DNA of 6,207 nucleotides, taken from positions 1 to 6,207 of the forward strand of contig QMTG01000067.1 in assembly GCA_003649915.1 (NCBI GenBank), in the 5' to 3' direction. This document shows, in pieces, positions 1-6,207 of the stretch (the stretch's first letter is position 1; each line of letters starts with the position of its first letter). A program made the position numbers and the translations under genes. The notes under the pieces are model-generated. The model had not been told where the DNA came from, ran no database searches, and saw only the letters and a program-made list of their open reading frames with translations. Source of the stretch: Thermoplasmata archaeon. Lineage in GTDB: Archaea > Thermoplasmatota > Thermoplasmata > B31-G17.

Positions 1-116
1 GTTTTAGGATTTAAATCTTCCGCTCATGTGTGGGATACGTACCTCTTTCCCATGCGAGAATAAATGTTATCGTTTTGGAGCATATTCCGAAAAAACTAAT
101 GATTATTACTGTTGAT

Positions 117-124
117 GAGGTGAT
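117..124 (+). promoter_or_regulatory. Strong Shine-Dalgarno site before the small ORF
   Basis: The eight bases GAGGTGAT match, without mismatch, the complement of the conserved archaeal 16S rRNA 3' end (anti-SD within AUCACCUCC). Six bases separate this site from the ATG at 131, which is near-ideal spacing. It is the best ribosome binding site in the window and the main reason to treat the short ORF at 131-298 as translated. It also shows that this mRNA has a leader rather than being leaderless. Confidence 0.65.
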
Positions 125-130
125 TAGGAT

Positions 131-298
131 ATGTTGGGTGGATGGAATAAGAAAGGTTTAGAAATGTGTGGTGGGAAGACTAAAAGAACATTATCTGTTG
201 CACTTGTTCTGGTGATGATAATAAGCAGGTTTGCGGTCATCATAACCATAATTAGCGAGCAGGCGAAAACCACAAGCGGCGAGATTGTTGTAAAATAA
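131..298 (+). CDS. Small hypothetical protein (55 aa), signal-peptide-like or single-pass membrane
   Basis: I do not recognise a family. The ORF starts at ATG 131, six bases after a perfect SD, and ends at TAA 296-298. An in-frame ATG at 164 (Met12) is an alternative start but lacks an SD. Residues 7-19 are basic (K7, K8, K16, K18, R19) and residues 20-42 are hydrophobic (TLSVALVLVM, then ISRFAVIITIIS). An unusual Arg33 lies inside the segment. A short polar tail ends in TSGEIVVK. The positive-inside rule predicts N-terminus in and C-terminus out. The layout of basic cluster, SVALVLVM-type core and a following Ser/Thr stretch resembles the start of archaeal secreted proteins. The product could therefore be a small membrane peptide, or the 5' remnant of a secreted-protein gene cut short by the TAA. 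No continuation with protein-like composition follows the stop. Translation is well supported; function is unknown. Confidence 0.5.
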   Translation: MLGGWNKKGLEMCGGKTKRTLSVALVLVMIISRFAVIITIISEQAKTTSGEIVVK

Positions 299-301
299 AA
301 A

Positions 302-323
302 CCTCTTTCCCTTTTATTTCTCC
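302..323 (+). terminator. Pyrimidine-rich tract, possible archaeal terminator
   Basis: Starting four bases after the stop of the small ORF, 21 of 22 bases are pyrimidine, including TTT and TTTT runs (311-319 reads CTTTTATTT). Archaeal RNA polymerase terminates at U-rich tracts without needing a stem-loop, and no clear stem is visible here. The position fits the end of the small transcript, but the T runs are short and interrupted by C. Confidence 0.35.
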
Positions 324-455
324 AACAGCCACTTCCACAGCAGAACATATTGTGCCTTTCTACCCGTTGTTTCCTCACAATCATAATTTCATGTTATGCC
401 TCACCGAGTTTCTGCCAAAATCTTTCGCTAATCAGTATGCATCCTTAGTGCATGC

Positions 456-470
456 ACAAAATTCTTAAGC
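456..470 (+). promoter_or_regulatory. Candidate promoter A for lhr (BRE/TATA-like)
   Basis: An A-rich stretch followed by TTCTTAAG (462-469) could serve as BRE plus TATA box. Archaeal transcription starts about 22-27 bases downstream of the box centre, which would fall near 488-493. This would give an almost leaderless mRNA for the ATG at 498, consistent with the absence of any SD before that codon. The match to an archaeal TATA consensus is poor, and a second candidate lies downstream at 480-498. Confidence 0.25.
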
Positions 471-479
471 CTGTGCTCC

Positions 480-498
480 AATATCTATTGATTAAATA
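480..498 (+). promoter_or_regulatory. Candidate promoter B for lhr (AT-rich, TATA-like)
   Basis: This AT-rich stretch contains AATATCTA (480-487) and ATTAAATA (491-498), the latter being the better TATA-like octamer in the spacer. Transcription from these would begin at about 508-520, downstream of the ATG at 498. The effective start codon would then be ATG 528 (Met11), which has a weak SD-like AGAGG at 517-521 with six bases of spacing. Candidates A and B therefore predict different protein N-termini. Confidence 0.3.
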
Positions 499-3400
499 TG
501 ATCAGGTGGGCGAGAAAGAGGCATACAATGGAATGTGTGTTATCGCTAATGGACGATGTGATTGCAGAGTGGTTCAGGGGGAGGTTTAGCGCCCTAACAG
601 AGCCTCAAGCCTATGCAATACCCCTAATACATCAGGGCAAAAGTGTGCTTGTTTCCTCGCCCACAGGAAGCGGGAAAACCCTGACGGCGTTTCTTTCAAT
701 AATAAACGAGTTATACATTCTTGGCTCTAAAGGAATGCTTGAGGACAAAATATACTGTCTTTACATATCTCCCCTACGTGCTCTCGCCAACGATATCAAC
801 AGAAACTTAAGGGAGCCGCTGCTCGAGATTGAGAAGATAACGAGAAAAAGGGGGAGAGAGCCCCCAAAGATAAGGGTTGCAGTTCGTTCAGGCGATACCC
901 CAGCATCGAAGCGCAGCAGCATGAGCAAGAGGCCTCCGCATTTATTCATAACAACTCCGGAGTCTTTCAGCATAATACTTTCCACGCCAAAGTTCAGGGA
1001 AAAATTTAGGGATGTAAAATACGTGATAGTAGATGAGATACACGAAATATGCTCCTCAAAACGCGGAACCATGCTTGCTTTATCCCTGGAGCGCCTTCGC
1101 GAACTTGTTGGCAGAGACTTTGTAAGGATTGGTTTATCAGCCACGCAGGCGCCAATTGAGGAAATTGCAAAGTTTCTCGTAGGCTATGACGATAGCGGAA
1201 GATTACGCGATGTTTACATAGTTGATGTCAGCGAAAAGAAGAAAATAGACGTAAGGGTTGTATCGCCAGTTGCGGATGTGAGTTCAACCCCATTTGAAAT
1301 AATAAGTTCTAGGATGTACGACGTTATTGTGAAAGAGGTTGAGAAAAACCGCACCACCCTAATCTTTACAAACACCCGAAGCGGTACGGAGAGCGTTGTA
1401 TACAGGCTAAAAGAAAGGGGTCTTGAAAGCATTGCCGCCCATCACGGAAGCCTCAGTCGTGAGATACGCTGGGATGTGGAGGAAAGCATGAAAAATGGTA
1501 GGTTGAGGGCAGTTGTATCCTCCACGTCCCTAGAACTGGGCATAGACATAGGATACATAGACCTTGTTTGCCAGATAGGCTCGCCGAAGTCCGTAGCCAA
1601 GGGAATACAGCGAATAGGCAGGGCTGGTCATGCCGTGCACGAAGTGCCGAGGGGTCTTTTAATACCACTGAACCCCGACGACCTTGTTGAGTGTGCAGTC
1701 CTTGCCAGATGCGCCGCTGAGCACAAGATTGACAGGGTGAGCATACCGAAGAACTGTTTGGACGTGCTGGCTCAATCGCTCGTCGGGATGAGTCTTGAAA
1801 AAAGATGGCGGGTGGAGGATGCGTACAGGGTAGTTAAAAGGGCATACCCATACCACGATCTCGAGTTTGAGAAGTTCATGGAGGTTTTGCGCTATCTTGG
1901 TAGGGAGACTGAGGGCGGCATATACTCAAAGTTGTGGTATGACAGCATGACTGAAGAGTTCGGAAGAAAGCGCGGCGTAAGGATGATTTATTACTTAAAT
2001 TCGGGAACGATTCCTGAGGAGAGTAATTATAGTGTGATAACTGAGCGCGGCATGCATGTGGGAAAGCTTTCGGAGAAGTTTGTGGAAAGGCTGACAAGAG
2101 GAGATATATTCGTGCTCGGGGGCAGAACTTACGAGTTCATACGAACACGTGGCATGAAGGTTATTGTAAGAGATGCCTCTGGGAGAAGGCCAACTGTCCC
2201 CTCATGGACCGGCGAGATGTTGCCGAGAAGTTTTGACTTATCCCTAGAAATAGGAAAGTTTCGCCAGTGGCTTGTGGAAAGGCTTAAGAGCACAGGGGAG
2301 GAGGGCGTTATAAGGGAGCTCGTTAGGAAATACAGGGTGGACTACTCCTCCGCTATATCCATGGTGAACTACTTTAACGAGCAAATAAAACTCTCCGGTT
2401 TTGTCCCAACTCATCGTAGGCTGGCAATAGAAGGGTACATTGACAATCAGGGGCGATACCACCTAATATTTCATTATCCTTTTGGAAGGAGGGTAAATGA
2501 TGCACTCTCTCGCGCATACGCGTACGCTATATCAAAGAGATACAGGTGCAATGTGCGAATATCCATAACGGACGACAGTTTCATGCTAAGCCTTTCAAGC
2601 CCTGTTCCTCTTGAAGGAATACACAAACTTGTTACCAAGGGAAACTTTGAAGATTTGCTCAGAAACGCAATAAAGAACACCGAACTCTTCAAGCAGAGGT
2701 TCAGGCATTGCGCCTCCCGTGCACTAATGATTTTGCGCAACTACAAGGGAAAGGATATATCTGTAAGCAGGCAGCAGAGCAGGGCGCAACGTGTTATGGA
2801 AATACTTCTATCGTATGTTCCAAACCATCCTGTTATTGAGGAGACGTACAACGAGATTTTGCACGAAGTCATGGATGTAGAAAATGCAAAAAGGGTTATT
2901 GGGTGGATTGAAGAAGGCATGTGCACGGTGGAGTATGTACCATATACTGACCTGCCCTCGCCATTCGCCCACAATGTCATACTTGTAGGAATGAGCGATA
3001 TTGTGCTGCTCGAGGATAGGAGCGCTTTGTTGCGGGAACTTCACGCCCGTATATTGCAGAGGGTCATGCCTGAACTTTATGCAAGGGCAGTGTTCGATAG
3101 GGATAAGGTAAGGGCGTACTTTGAATCCAAGGTTCCAAGGATTAAGAGCGAGGATGATATTATCAGTTTTCTGAGAATGGTGGGAGCAGCCAATTTACTG
3201 CAGCAAAAGGGTGTGAACGTGTTTGATTATGCTGTTGATCACGCGAAAGCGAGGAAGTGTGCAATAAACCTCATATCCTCTGGAAGGGTTGTCTCCATTA
3301 CAAGGGCTGGTGAGGTGTTGTGGTGCCTAAGGGAAGACCTGCCCCTGTACGCCTCCATATACGCTGTAGAAGCGCCAAGCGTGGGGGAATCAAGGCGTGT

Positions 3401-5819
3401 GCTTGAGGTTTTGAAGAAAGCAGATAAGCCCCTTACCGCGGCAGATATTGCGAAGAAGCTTGGGCTAAAAGAGCGGGAAGTGATGGCCAAGATAAAGCCG
3501 TTAGAGCAGGCATACCTTGTGGGGAGAATTGTGAACGAGGACCTTAAGGCTCTCTGGTATGCTAGGGAGGCAGAGAAGGCTACAAGGGATCGCGCCTTGA
3601 GGGAGGTAGTCTGCAGGCTTCTCTCACACTCAGGACCTTTAACGGTGGACGAGGTTGCTTATTTCCTTCGTCTAGACAGGGAAGAGGCTCTTTCAGTGCT
3701 TGAGAACCTTAGAAGGGACGGCGTAGTTGTAAGGGACTACTACCTGCCAGGTGCAGAGATGCAGTACATGCTACTATCAGACTACAATGCCCTCATGGGT
3801 GCGGGTGAGGCGAGTGATGATTTGGAGAGTTATTGGGCGAAAAAGTACATGGGCATTGTAAGCACGATAAAAGAGTATTTCGATATCTGGCTAGAGGCGT
3901 GGGACTTGAAAGAAATCCATGCAAGGGTTCAAAACTTTTCCATTGAGGAGTTAGAAAATCTTTTAGACTCTGGTGCTGTCCTTTACGGGTGTTTTGGCGG
4001 ATATCCAAGGTTTGTATCAAGAAAATATGCAGCGTTGCTATGCTCCGCATACGCTGTTCATGAGATTTCCAGTCTTGAATCAAGGGTGTACAACGCACTG
4101 GGAAGAGGCCTTAGCACCCCACAGGAGGTGGCGAGGAATCTTGGAATCAGTTGCAGGGATGCAAGGAATGCTATCGAATCTCTTGAAAAAAAGTGCCTTG
4201 TTGTGAGAAGGCCAGAGTTCTGCCATGGAGGAAAAAAATGTTACAGGTATATACGAACTCCAGAGGACATACTTAATACAAAGAACAAAAACGCTCTTGA
4301 GCATGTAGCCCTATCATTCATTAAGAGGTTTGCTCCATTGCCAGAATCCGCAATACGTTTTTACCTAAACCTATCAGGAGAGGCGTGCAAATCATTACTC
4401 GATAGGATGGAGAGCGAGGGCAAGGTGAAAAGGGTTATAGCCCAAGGCCGCGGTATACTTTATGCTACTGCTGATTATCCTGAGGAGATAAAGGGCAGGG
4501 CTAAGAAAGTTGTTGTAATATCAAAGAATGACCCCTACGCCCACATAATGAGGCACAAGATAGAGGCATTATTCGGAGGTGAAGCCACCCATTACGTGGT
4601 TGGAAGTGGGAAAATATTGGGCGCGTTACACGTGCGCGTTCATGAAGCACACATAGACATTGATGCTGAGAATTTTGAAAGCCCTGCTTCGCTCACGAAA
4701 GCGGTTCACGACCTTCTTGACTACTATCAAAACTTTGGGATAGAGATTGCAAGGCTAAGGGCGATAGATGGCGAGGCTGCTACCTTGTCAAGGTTATGCA
4801 ACTCTTTGCTAAGAAGCGGTTACAGGGCTTGCGGCCCTTGCCTAGTTATTGGCGAGAGTGCAACGGATGAGATATCGCAGGAGGAAAGAGTTGCTTATGT
4901 ATTTCTCAGGCAGCACATACATCCAAGAAGCAAGTACGCTGATGGCTTGGACGCAATAAGGGAAATGGGAGGCCTGCGCAATGATGATGAACTCGATATT
5001 CGATCAGAAAAGCACCACAGGATGTCTGCATATCTAAAGAATGGAAGCGTATACCGCACACGGCATCCCTTCGGCTTATCAATATTTGCCCCAAAGCAAT
5101 GGATACTTGCATACAGGGCTGTATTGAGCGAGCCCTTGGATGATGACATGAAACTTGTTGTTAAATTGCTGGAGAGCGGCCCTATGACCAAGGAGCAGGT
5201 GTGCGAGAGGAGCCCCCTGGGCTATGGGGCAACATATGAGGCGCTTCGAAAATTATACAACGCAATATACGCGGTAAAAGACGGACATAACAGGTACCTC
5301 TTGCTAGGGGACGCACACAATTGGGCGAGGGACAAAAGGCAAAAAGGGCTGAAACTTGAGCCCTTGCTGGAAAAGGCTGTGGAAGAACTCGGATGCTTTA
5401 CCCTATCGGAACTCTTATCATACACGTATAATGCTCTAAATCCTCGCAATATGCTTAATTTTCTCAGAAAACTGGAAAAAGAGGGAAAGGTTATCAAGGG
5501 CTTTATTGTGCAAGAAAGCGATGAACTTTACTGGGCGCTGAACGATTACGCAAAGGATGCAAGGAAAGCAAAATTTGATGAGCCCGTAATAATTCCGTCA
5601 GGGGATAGGATATATCCTGTTCTTTCCAAAATGGGCAAAAAAAGGTTTAATAGAAAGTTCAACCACTTAATCTTTCTCGGCGGAAAATTGGTGGGGGCGT
5701 TTGAGGGCAAGATGTCAAGGTGGGAGATTGTTGTGAAGGAACTGTATGGCGGCATAGCAGCACATAACACCCTGCGCCGATATGCAGAGTTGCACAGGAG
5801 GAAAATAACCCGTATCTAG
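498..5819 (+). CDS. lhr: Large Lhr-family ATP-dependent helicase with long C-terminal extension
   Basis: This is a superfamily 2 helicase of the Lhr (large helicase-related) family. Family members are ATP-dependent 3'-5' translocases acting on DNA and RNA:DNA hybrids and are linked to repair. All core motifs are intact: Q motif around TEPQ (34-37), Walker A SSPTGSGKT (53-61, Lys60), Ia SPLRALAND (91-99), Ib TTPES (152-156), Walker B VDEIHE (178-183, the Lhr DEIH form), III LSAT (213-216), IV IFTNTRSGTE (289-298), V STSLELGID (342-350) and VI QRIGRAGH (371-378). The Lhr-type segment SWTGEMLPRSFDLS (569-582) and the DEAD/H-associated region (about 590-780) follow. The core ends near 865 after DLPSPFAHN (818-826) and EDRSALLRELH (839-849). 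Archaeal Lhr proteins usually stop at about 850-950 residues. This one continues for about 900 more, with winged-helix-like units near 967-1012, 1033-1079, 1192-1238, 1266-1314, 1551-1596 and 1622-1670, plus beta-rich segments at 1337-1390 and 1694-1750. This is closer in layout to long bacterial Lhr. The start is uncertain: ATG 498 has no SD, ATG 528 has weak AGAGG, and ATG 549 (Met18) best fits the usual N-terminal length. Family assignment is very secure; the C-terminal role is inferred. Confidence 0.96.
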   Translation: MIRWARKRHTMECVLSLMDDVIAEWFRGRFSALTEPQAYAIPLIHQGKSVLVSSPTGSGKTLTAFLSIINELYILGSKGMLEDKIYCLYISPLRALANDINRNLREPLLEIEKITRKRGREPPKIRVAVRSGDTPASKRSSMSKRPPHLFITTPESFSIILSTPKFREKFRDVKYVIVDEIHEICSSKRGTMLALSLERLRELVGRDFVRIGLSATQAPIEEIAKFLVGYDDSGRLRDVYIVDVSEKKKIDVRVVSPVADVSSTPFEIISSRMYDVIVKEVEKNRTTLIFTNTRSGTESVVYRLKERGLESIAAHHGSLSREIRWDVEESMKNGRLRAVVSSTSLELGIDIGYIDLVCQIGSPKSVAKGIQRIGRAGHAVHEVPRGLLIPLNPDDLVECAVLARCAAEHKIDRVSIPKNCLDVLAQSLVGMSLEKRWRVEDAYRVVKRAYPYHDLEFEKFMEVLRYLGRETEGGIYSKLWYDSMTEEFGRKRGVRMIYYLNSGTIPEESNYSVITERGMHVGKLSEKFVERLTRGDIFVLGGRTYEFIRTRGMKVIVRDASGRRPTVPSWTGEMLPRSFDLSLEIGKFRQWLVERLKSTGEEGVIRELVRKYRVDYSSAISMVNYFNEQIKLSGFVPTHRRLAIEGYIDNQGRYHLIFHYPFGRRVNDALSRAYAYAISKRYRCNVRISITDDSFMLSLSSPVPLEGIHKLVTKGNFEDLLRNAIKNTELFKQRFRHCASRALMILRNYKGKDISVSRQQSRAQRVMEILLSYVPNHPVIEETYNEILHEVMDVENAKRVIGWIEEGMCTVEYVPYTDLPSPFAHNVILVGMSDIVLLEDRSALLRELHARILQRVMPELYARAVFDRDKVRAYFESKVPRIKSEDDIISFLRMVGAANLLQQKGVNVFDYAVDHAKARKCAINLISSGRVVSITRAGEVLWCLREDLPLYASIYAVEAPSVGESRRVLEVLKKADKPLTAADIAKKLGLKEREVMAKIKPLEQAYLVGRIVNEDLKALWYAREAEKATRDRALREVVCRLLSHSGPLTVDEVAYFLRLDREEALSVLENLRRDGVVVRDYYLPGAEMQYMLLSDYNALMGAGEASDDLESYWAKKYMGIVSTIKEYFDIWLEAWDLKEIHARVQNFSIEELENLLDSGAVLYGCFGGYPRFVSRKYAALLCSAYAVHEISSLESRVYNALGRGLSTPQEVARNLGISCRDARNAIESLEKKCLVVRRPEFCHGGKKCYRYIRTPEDILNTKNKNALEHVALSFIKRFAPLPESAIRFYLNLSGEACKSLLDRMESEGKVKRVIAQGRGILYATADYPEEIKGRAKKVVVISKNDPYAHIMRHKIEALFGGEATHYVVGSGKILGALHVRVHEAHIDIDAENFESPASLTKAVHDLLDYYQNFGIEIARLRAIDGEAATLSRLCNSLLRSGYRACGPCLVIGESATDEISQEERVAYVFLRQHIHPRSKYADGLDAIREMGGLRNDDELDIRSEKHHRMSAYLKNGSVYRTRHPFGLSIFAPKQWILAYRAVLSEPLDDDMKLVVKLLESGPMTKEQVCERSPLGYGATYEALRKLYNAIYAVKDGHNRYLLLGDAHNWARDKRQKGLKLEPLLEKAVEELGCFTLSELLSYTYNALNPRNMLNFLRKLEKEGKVIKGFIVQESDELYWALNDYAKDARKAKFDEPVIIPSGDRIYPVLSKMGKKRFNRKFNHLIFLGGKLVGAFEGKMSRWEIVVKELYGGIAAHNTLRRYAELHRRKITRI
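4071..4667 (+). repeat. Lhr C-terminal module, copy A (WH-WH-beta, residues 1192-1390)
   Basis: This divergent protein-level repeat within lhr has two winged-helix-like units (1192-1238 and 1266-1314) followed by a beta-rich stretch (1337-1390). Landmarks shared with copy B are EGKV (1307-1310), LYATADY (1321-1327) and GKILGA (1371-1376). The beta stretch, with NDPY, EALFG and a GKILGALHV strand, weakly resembles the C-terminal part of AlkZ/HTH_42 winged-helix DNA-glycosylase-like proteins. That superfamily is also represented in the C-terminal half of bacterial Lhr. The boundaries are my estimate by eye. Confidence 0.45.
5148..5747 (+). repeat. Lhr C-terminal module, copy B (WH-WH-beta, residues 1551-1750)
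   Basis: This is the second copy of the unit of about 200 residues, again two winged-helix-like units (1551-1596 and 1622-1670) followed by a beta-rich stretch (1694-1750). Its landmarks are EGKV (1662-1665), LYWALNDY (1677-1684) and GKLVGAF (1729-1735). EGKV to LY spans 11 residues in copy A and 12 in copy B; LY to GK spans 50 and 52; the first-to-second winged-helix distance is 74 and 71. Overall identity is low, so this is an old duplication or repeated domain recruitment rather than a recent repeat. Only 23 residues follow this copy before the stop. Confidence 0.45.
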
Positions 5820-5821
5820 TC

Positions 5822-6207
5822 TTAGATTATCTCTGGTTGCCTATCTCCACTTTTCCACATCTTCGGATACGTGCCCCTATCCATTATAACTCTTTCCACA
5901 TCTGCCACAACTCCATGGGTGCTCGAAGCCATGTCCTTTGCTCCCATAAGCGCCCTTGCAATGGCTACAGCCTCGCCTCTTCTCGTGGACAGCACGACAG
6001 TCCTTCCGCCCTCTACCCTGCCATCCACTTCAAGCACACCTGGAGCCATCAAATCCGCACCATGGCATATCGCGTCCACGGCACTGTCTTTTATAACAAT
6101 CTTTGGAAAGTCTCTAAGCATGACTTCAAGGGGCTTGATCGCCCTTCTTATACCCTCTTCCTCGCCATACTCCTTCCAGAAAATGTAAGAATCCAATAAT
6201 TCGTGGA
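5822..6207 (-). CDS. cbf5: Cbf5 tRNA/rRNA pseudouridine synthase, C-terminal part (cut by window edge)
   Basis: Cbf5 is the catalytic subunit of the archaeal H/ACA RNP (with Nop10, Gar1 and L7Ae), which converts guide-selected rRNA uridines to pseudouridine; it is related to TruB and dyskerin. Only the last 127 complete codons are present, out of about 330 usual for archaeal Cbf5. The frame stays open to the window edge, beginning HELLDSYIFW; the TTG at 6196-6194 is an internal leucine, not the start. The end of the catalytic domain (LLDSYIFWKEYG) leads into a PUA domain, seen as KDSAVDAICHGADLMAPGV, then STRRGEAVAIARALM, GVVADVERVIM and the hallmark DRGTYPKMW close to the C-terminus. The PUA domain binds the ACA element and lower stem of guide RNAs, or the tRNA acceptor end. 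The catalytic Asp lies outside the window. The stop is TAA at 5824-5822, 2 nt from the convergent lhr stop. There is no sign of decay. Confidence 0.94.
   Translation of the reverse strand, partial: HELLDSYIFWKEYGEEEGIRRAIKPLEVMLRDFPKIVIKDSAVDAICHGADLMAPGVLEVDGRVEGGRTVVLSTRRGEAVAIARALMGAKDMASSTHGVVADVERVIMDRGTYPKMWKSGDRQPEII

Noticed and set aside
8..17. Perfect 10-base palindrome GATTTAAATC, also a TATA-like box.
   Set aside because: AT-rich palindromes of this size are common. Transcription from here would start near 37, far from the small ORF, and nothing else supports a promoter or operator.
1..63. Plus-strand frame open from the left edge for 20 codons (ending FPMRE then TAA), possibly the tail of an upstream gene.
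   Set aside because: Twenty open codons are expected often by chance, and the residues match no family I know. The other two plus frames and all three minus frames are closed by stops within the first 26 bases.
112..219. C-box-like strings (TGATGA at 113-118 and GTGATGA at 213-219) suggesting a C/D box sRNA.
   Set aside because: No CUGA D box was found at a suitable distance. The first string overlaps the ribosome binding site and the second lies in the small ORF.
124..384. Minus-strand 86-codon ORF covering the small plus-strand ORF.
   Set aside because: It has only a distant SD-like GGTGAGG, biased composition, and overlaps the plus-strand ORF that has a perfect SD. It is best explained as a shadow.
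434..452. Short inverted repeat ATGCA...TGCAT in the spacer before lhr.
   Set aside because: The arms are only 5 bp with a 7-base loop and no U-tract follows; too weak to call an operator or terminator.
3973..4206. Plus-strand 77-codon ORF inside lhr.
   Set aside because: It is an out-of-frame shadow of lhr with no SD and no recognisable product.
4185..4241. Two in-phase slippery heptamers in lhr, A AAA AAG (4187-4193) and A AAA AAA (4232-4238), as a possible programmed -1 frameshift.
   Set aside because: A -1 shift at the first site would end the protein about 27 codons later. I see no obvious downstream stem or pseudoknot, and A-runs are common in Lys-rich genes at this composition.
5837..6199. 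Two plus-strand ORFs of 105 and 120 codons at the right end.
   Set aside because: They are antisense to the clearly recognisable Cbf5 C-terminus. Their composition follows from the complementary strand.

Overview
The window looks archaeal. The right-hand gene encodes the C-terminal end of an archaeal/eukaryotic-type Cbf5 pseudouridine synthase. The large central gene encodes an Lhr-family helicase whose core has archaeal-style signatures. The left-hand small ORF is preceded by GAGGTGAT, a perfect complement of the archaeal 16S rRNA 3' end. Arginine is mostly AGG/AGA, ATA isoleucine is frequent, and base composition appears moderate. A euryarchaeal or Thermoplasmata-like host is a guess; nothing in the window fixes the lineage.

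Layout: (1) 1-130 is non-coding leader with no confident gene, ending in the strong ribosome binding site. (2) 131-298 (+) is a 55-codon ORF for a small protein with an N-terminal positive cluster and one hydrophobic segment. It resembles a signal peptide or membrane anchor with almost no mature part. (3) 299-497 is spacer: a pyrimidine-rich possible terminator directly after the small ORF, then candidate promoter elements for the next gene. (4) 498-5819 (+) is one uninterrupted 1773-codon gene for a very large Lhr helicase. An intact SF2 helicase core (about residues 25-865) is followed by about 900 residues of winged-helix-like modules and beta-rich segments. (5) 5822-6207 (-) is the 3' part of cbf5, running off the right edge and facing lhr with only 2 nt between the stop codons.

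The two main genes are convergent, so they are not an operon. Lhr probably acts on DNA or RNA:DNA substrates in repair or RNA metabolism, and Cbf5 acts in RNA modification. No mobile element, CRISPR array, tRNA or rRNA is visible. The most notable content is the long C-terminal half of Lhr. It appears to contain a duplicated module of about 200 residues (two winged helices plus a beta segment, weakly AlkZ-like), with the two copies separated by about 160 residues I cannot assign.
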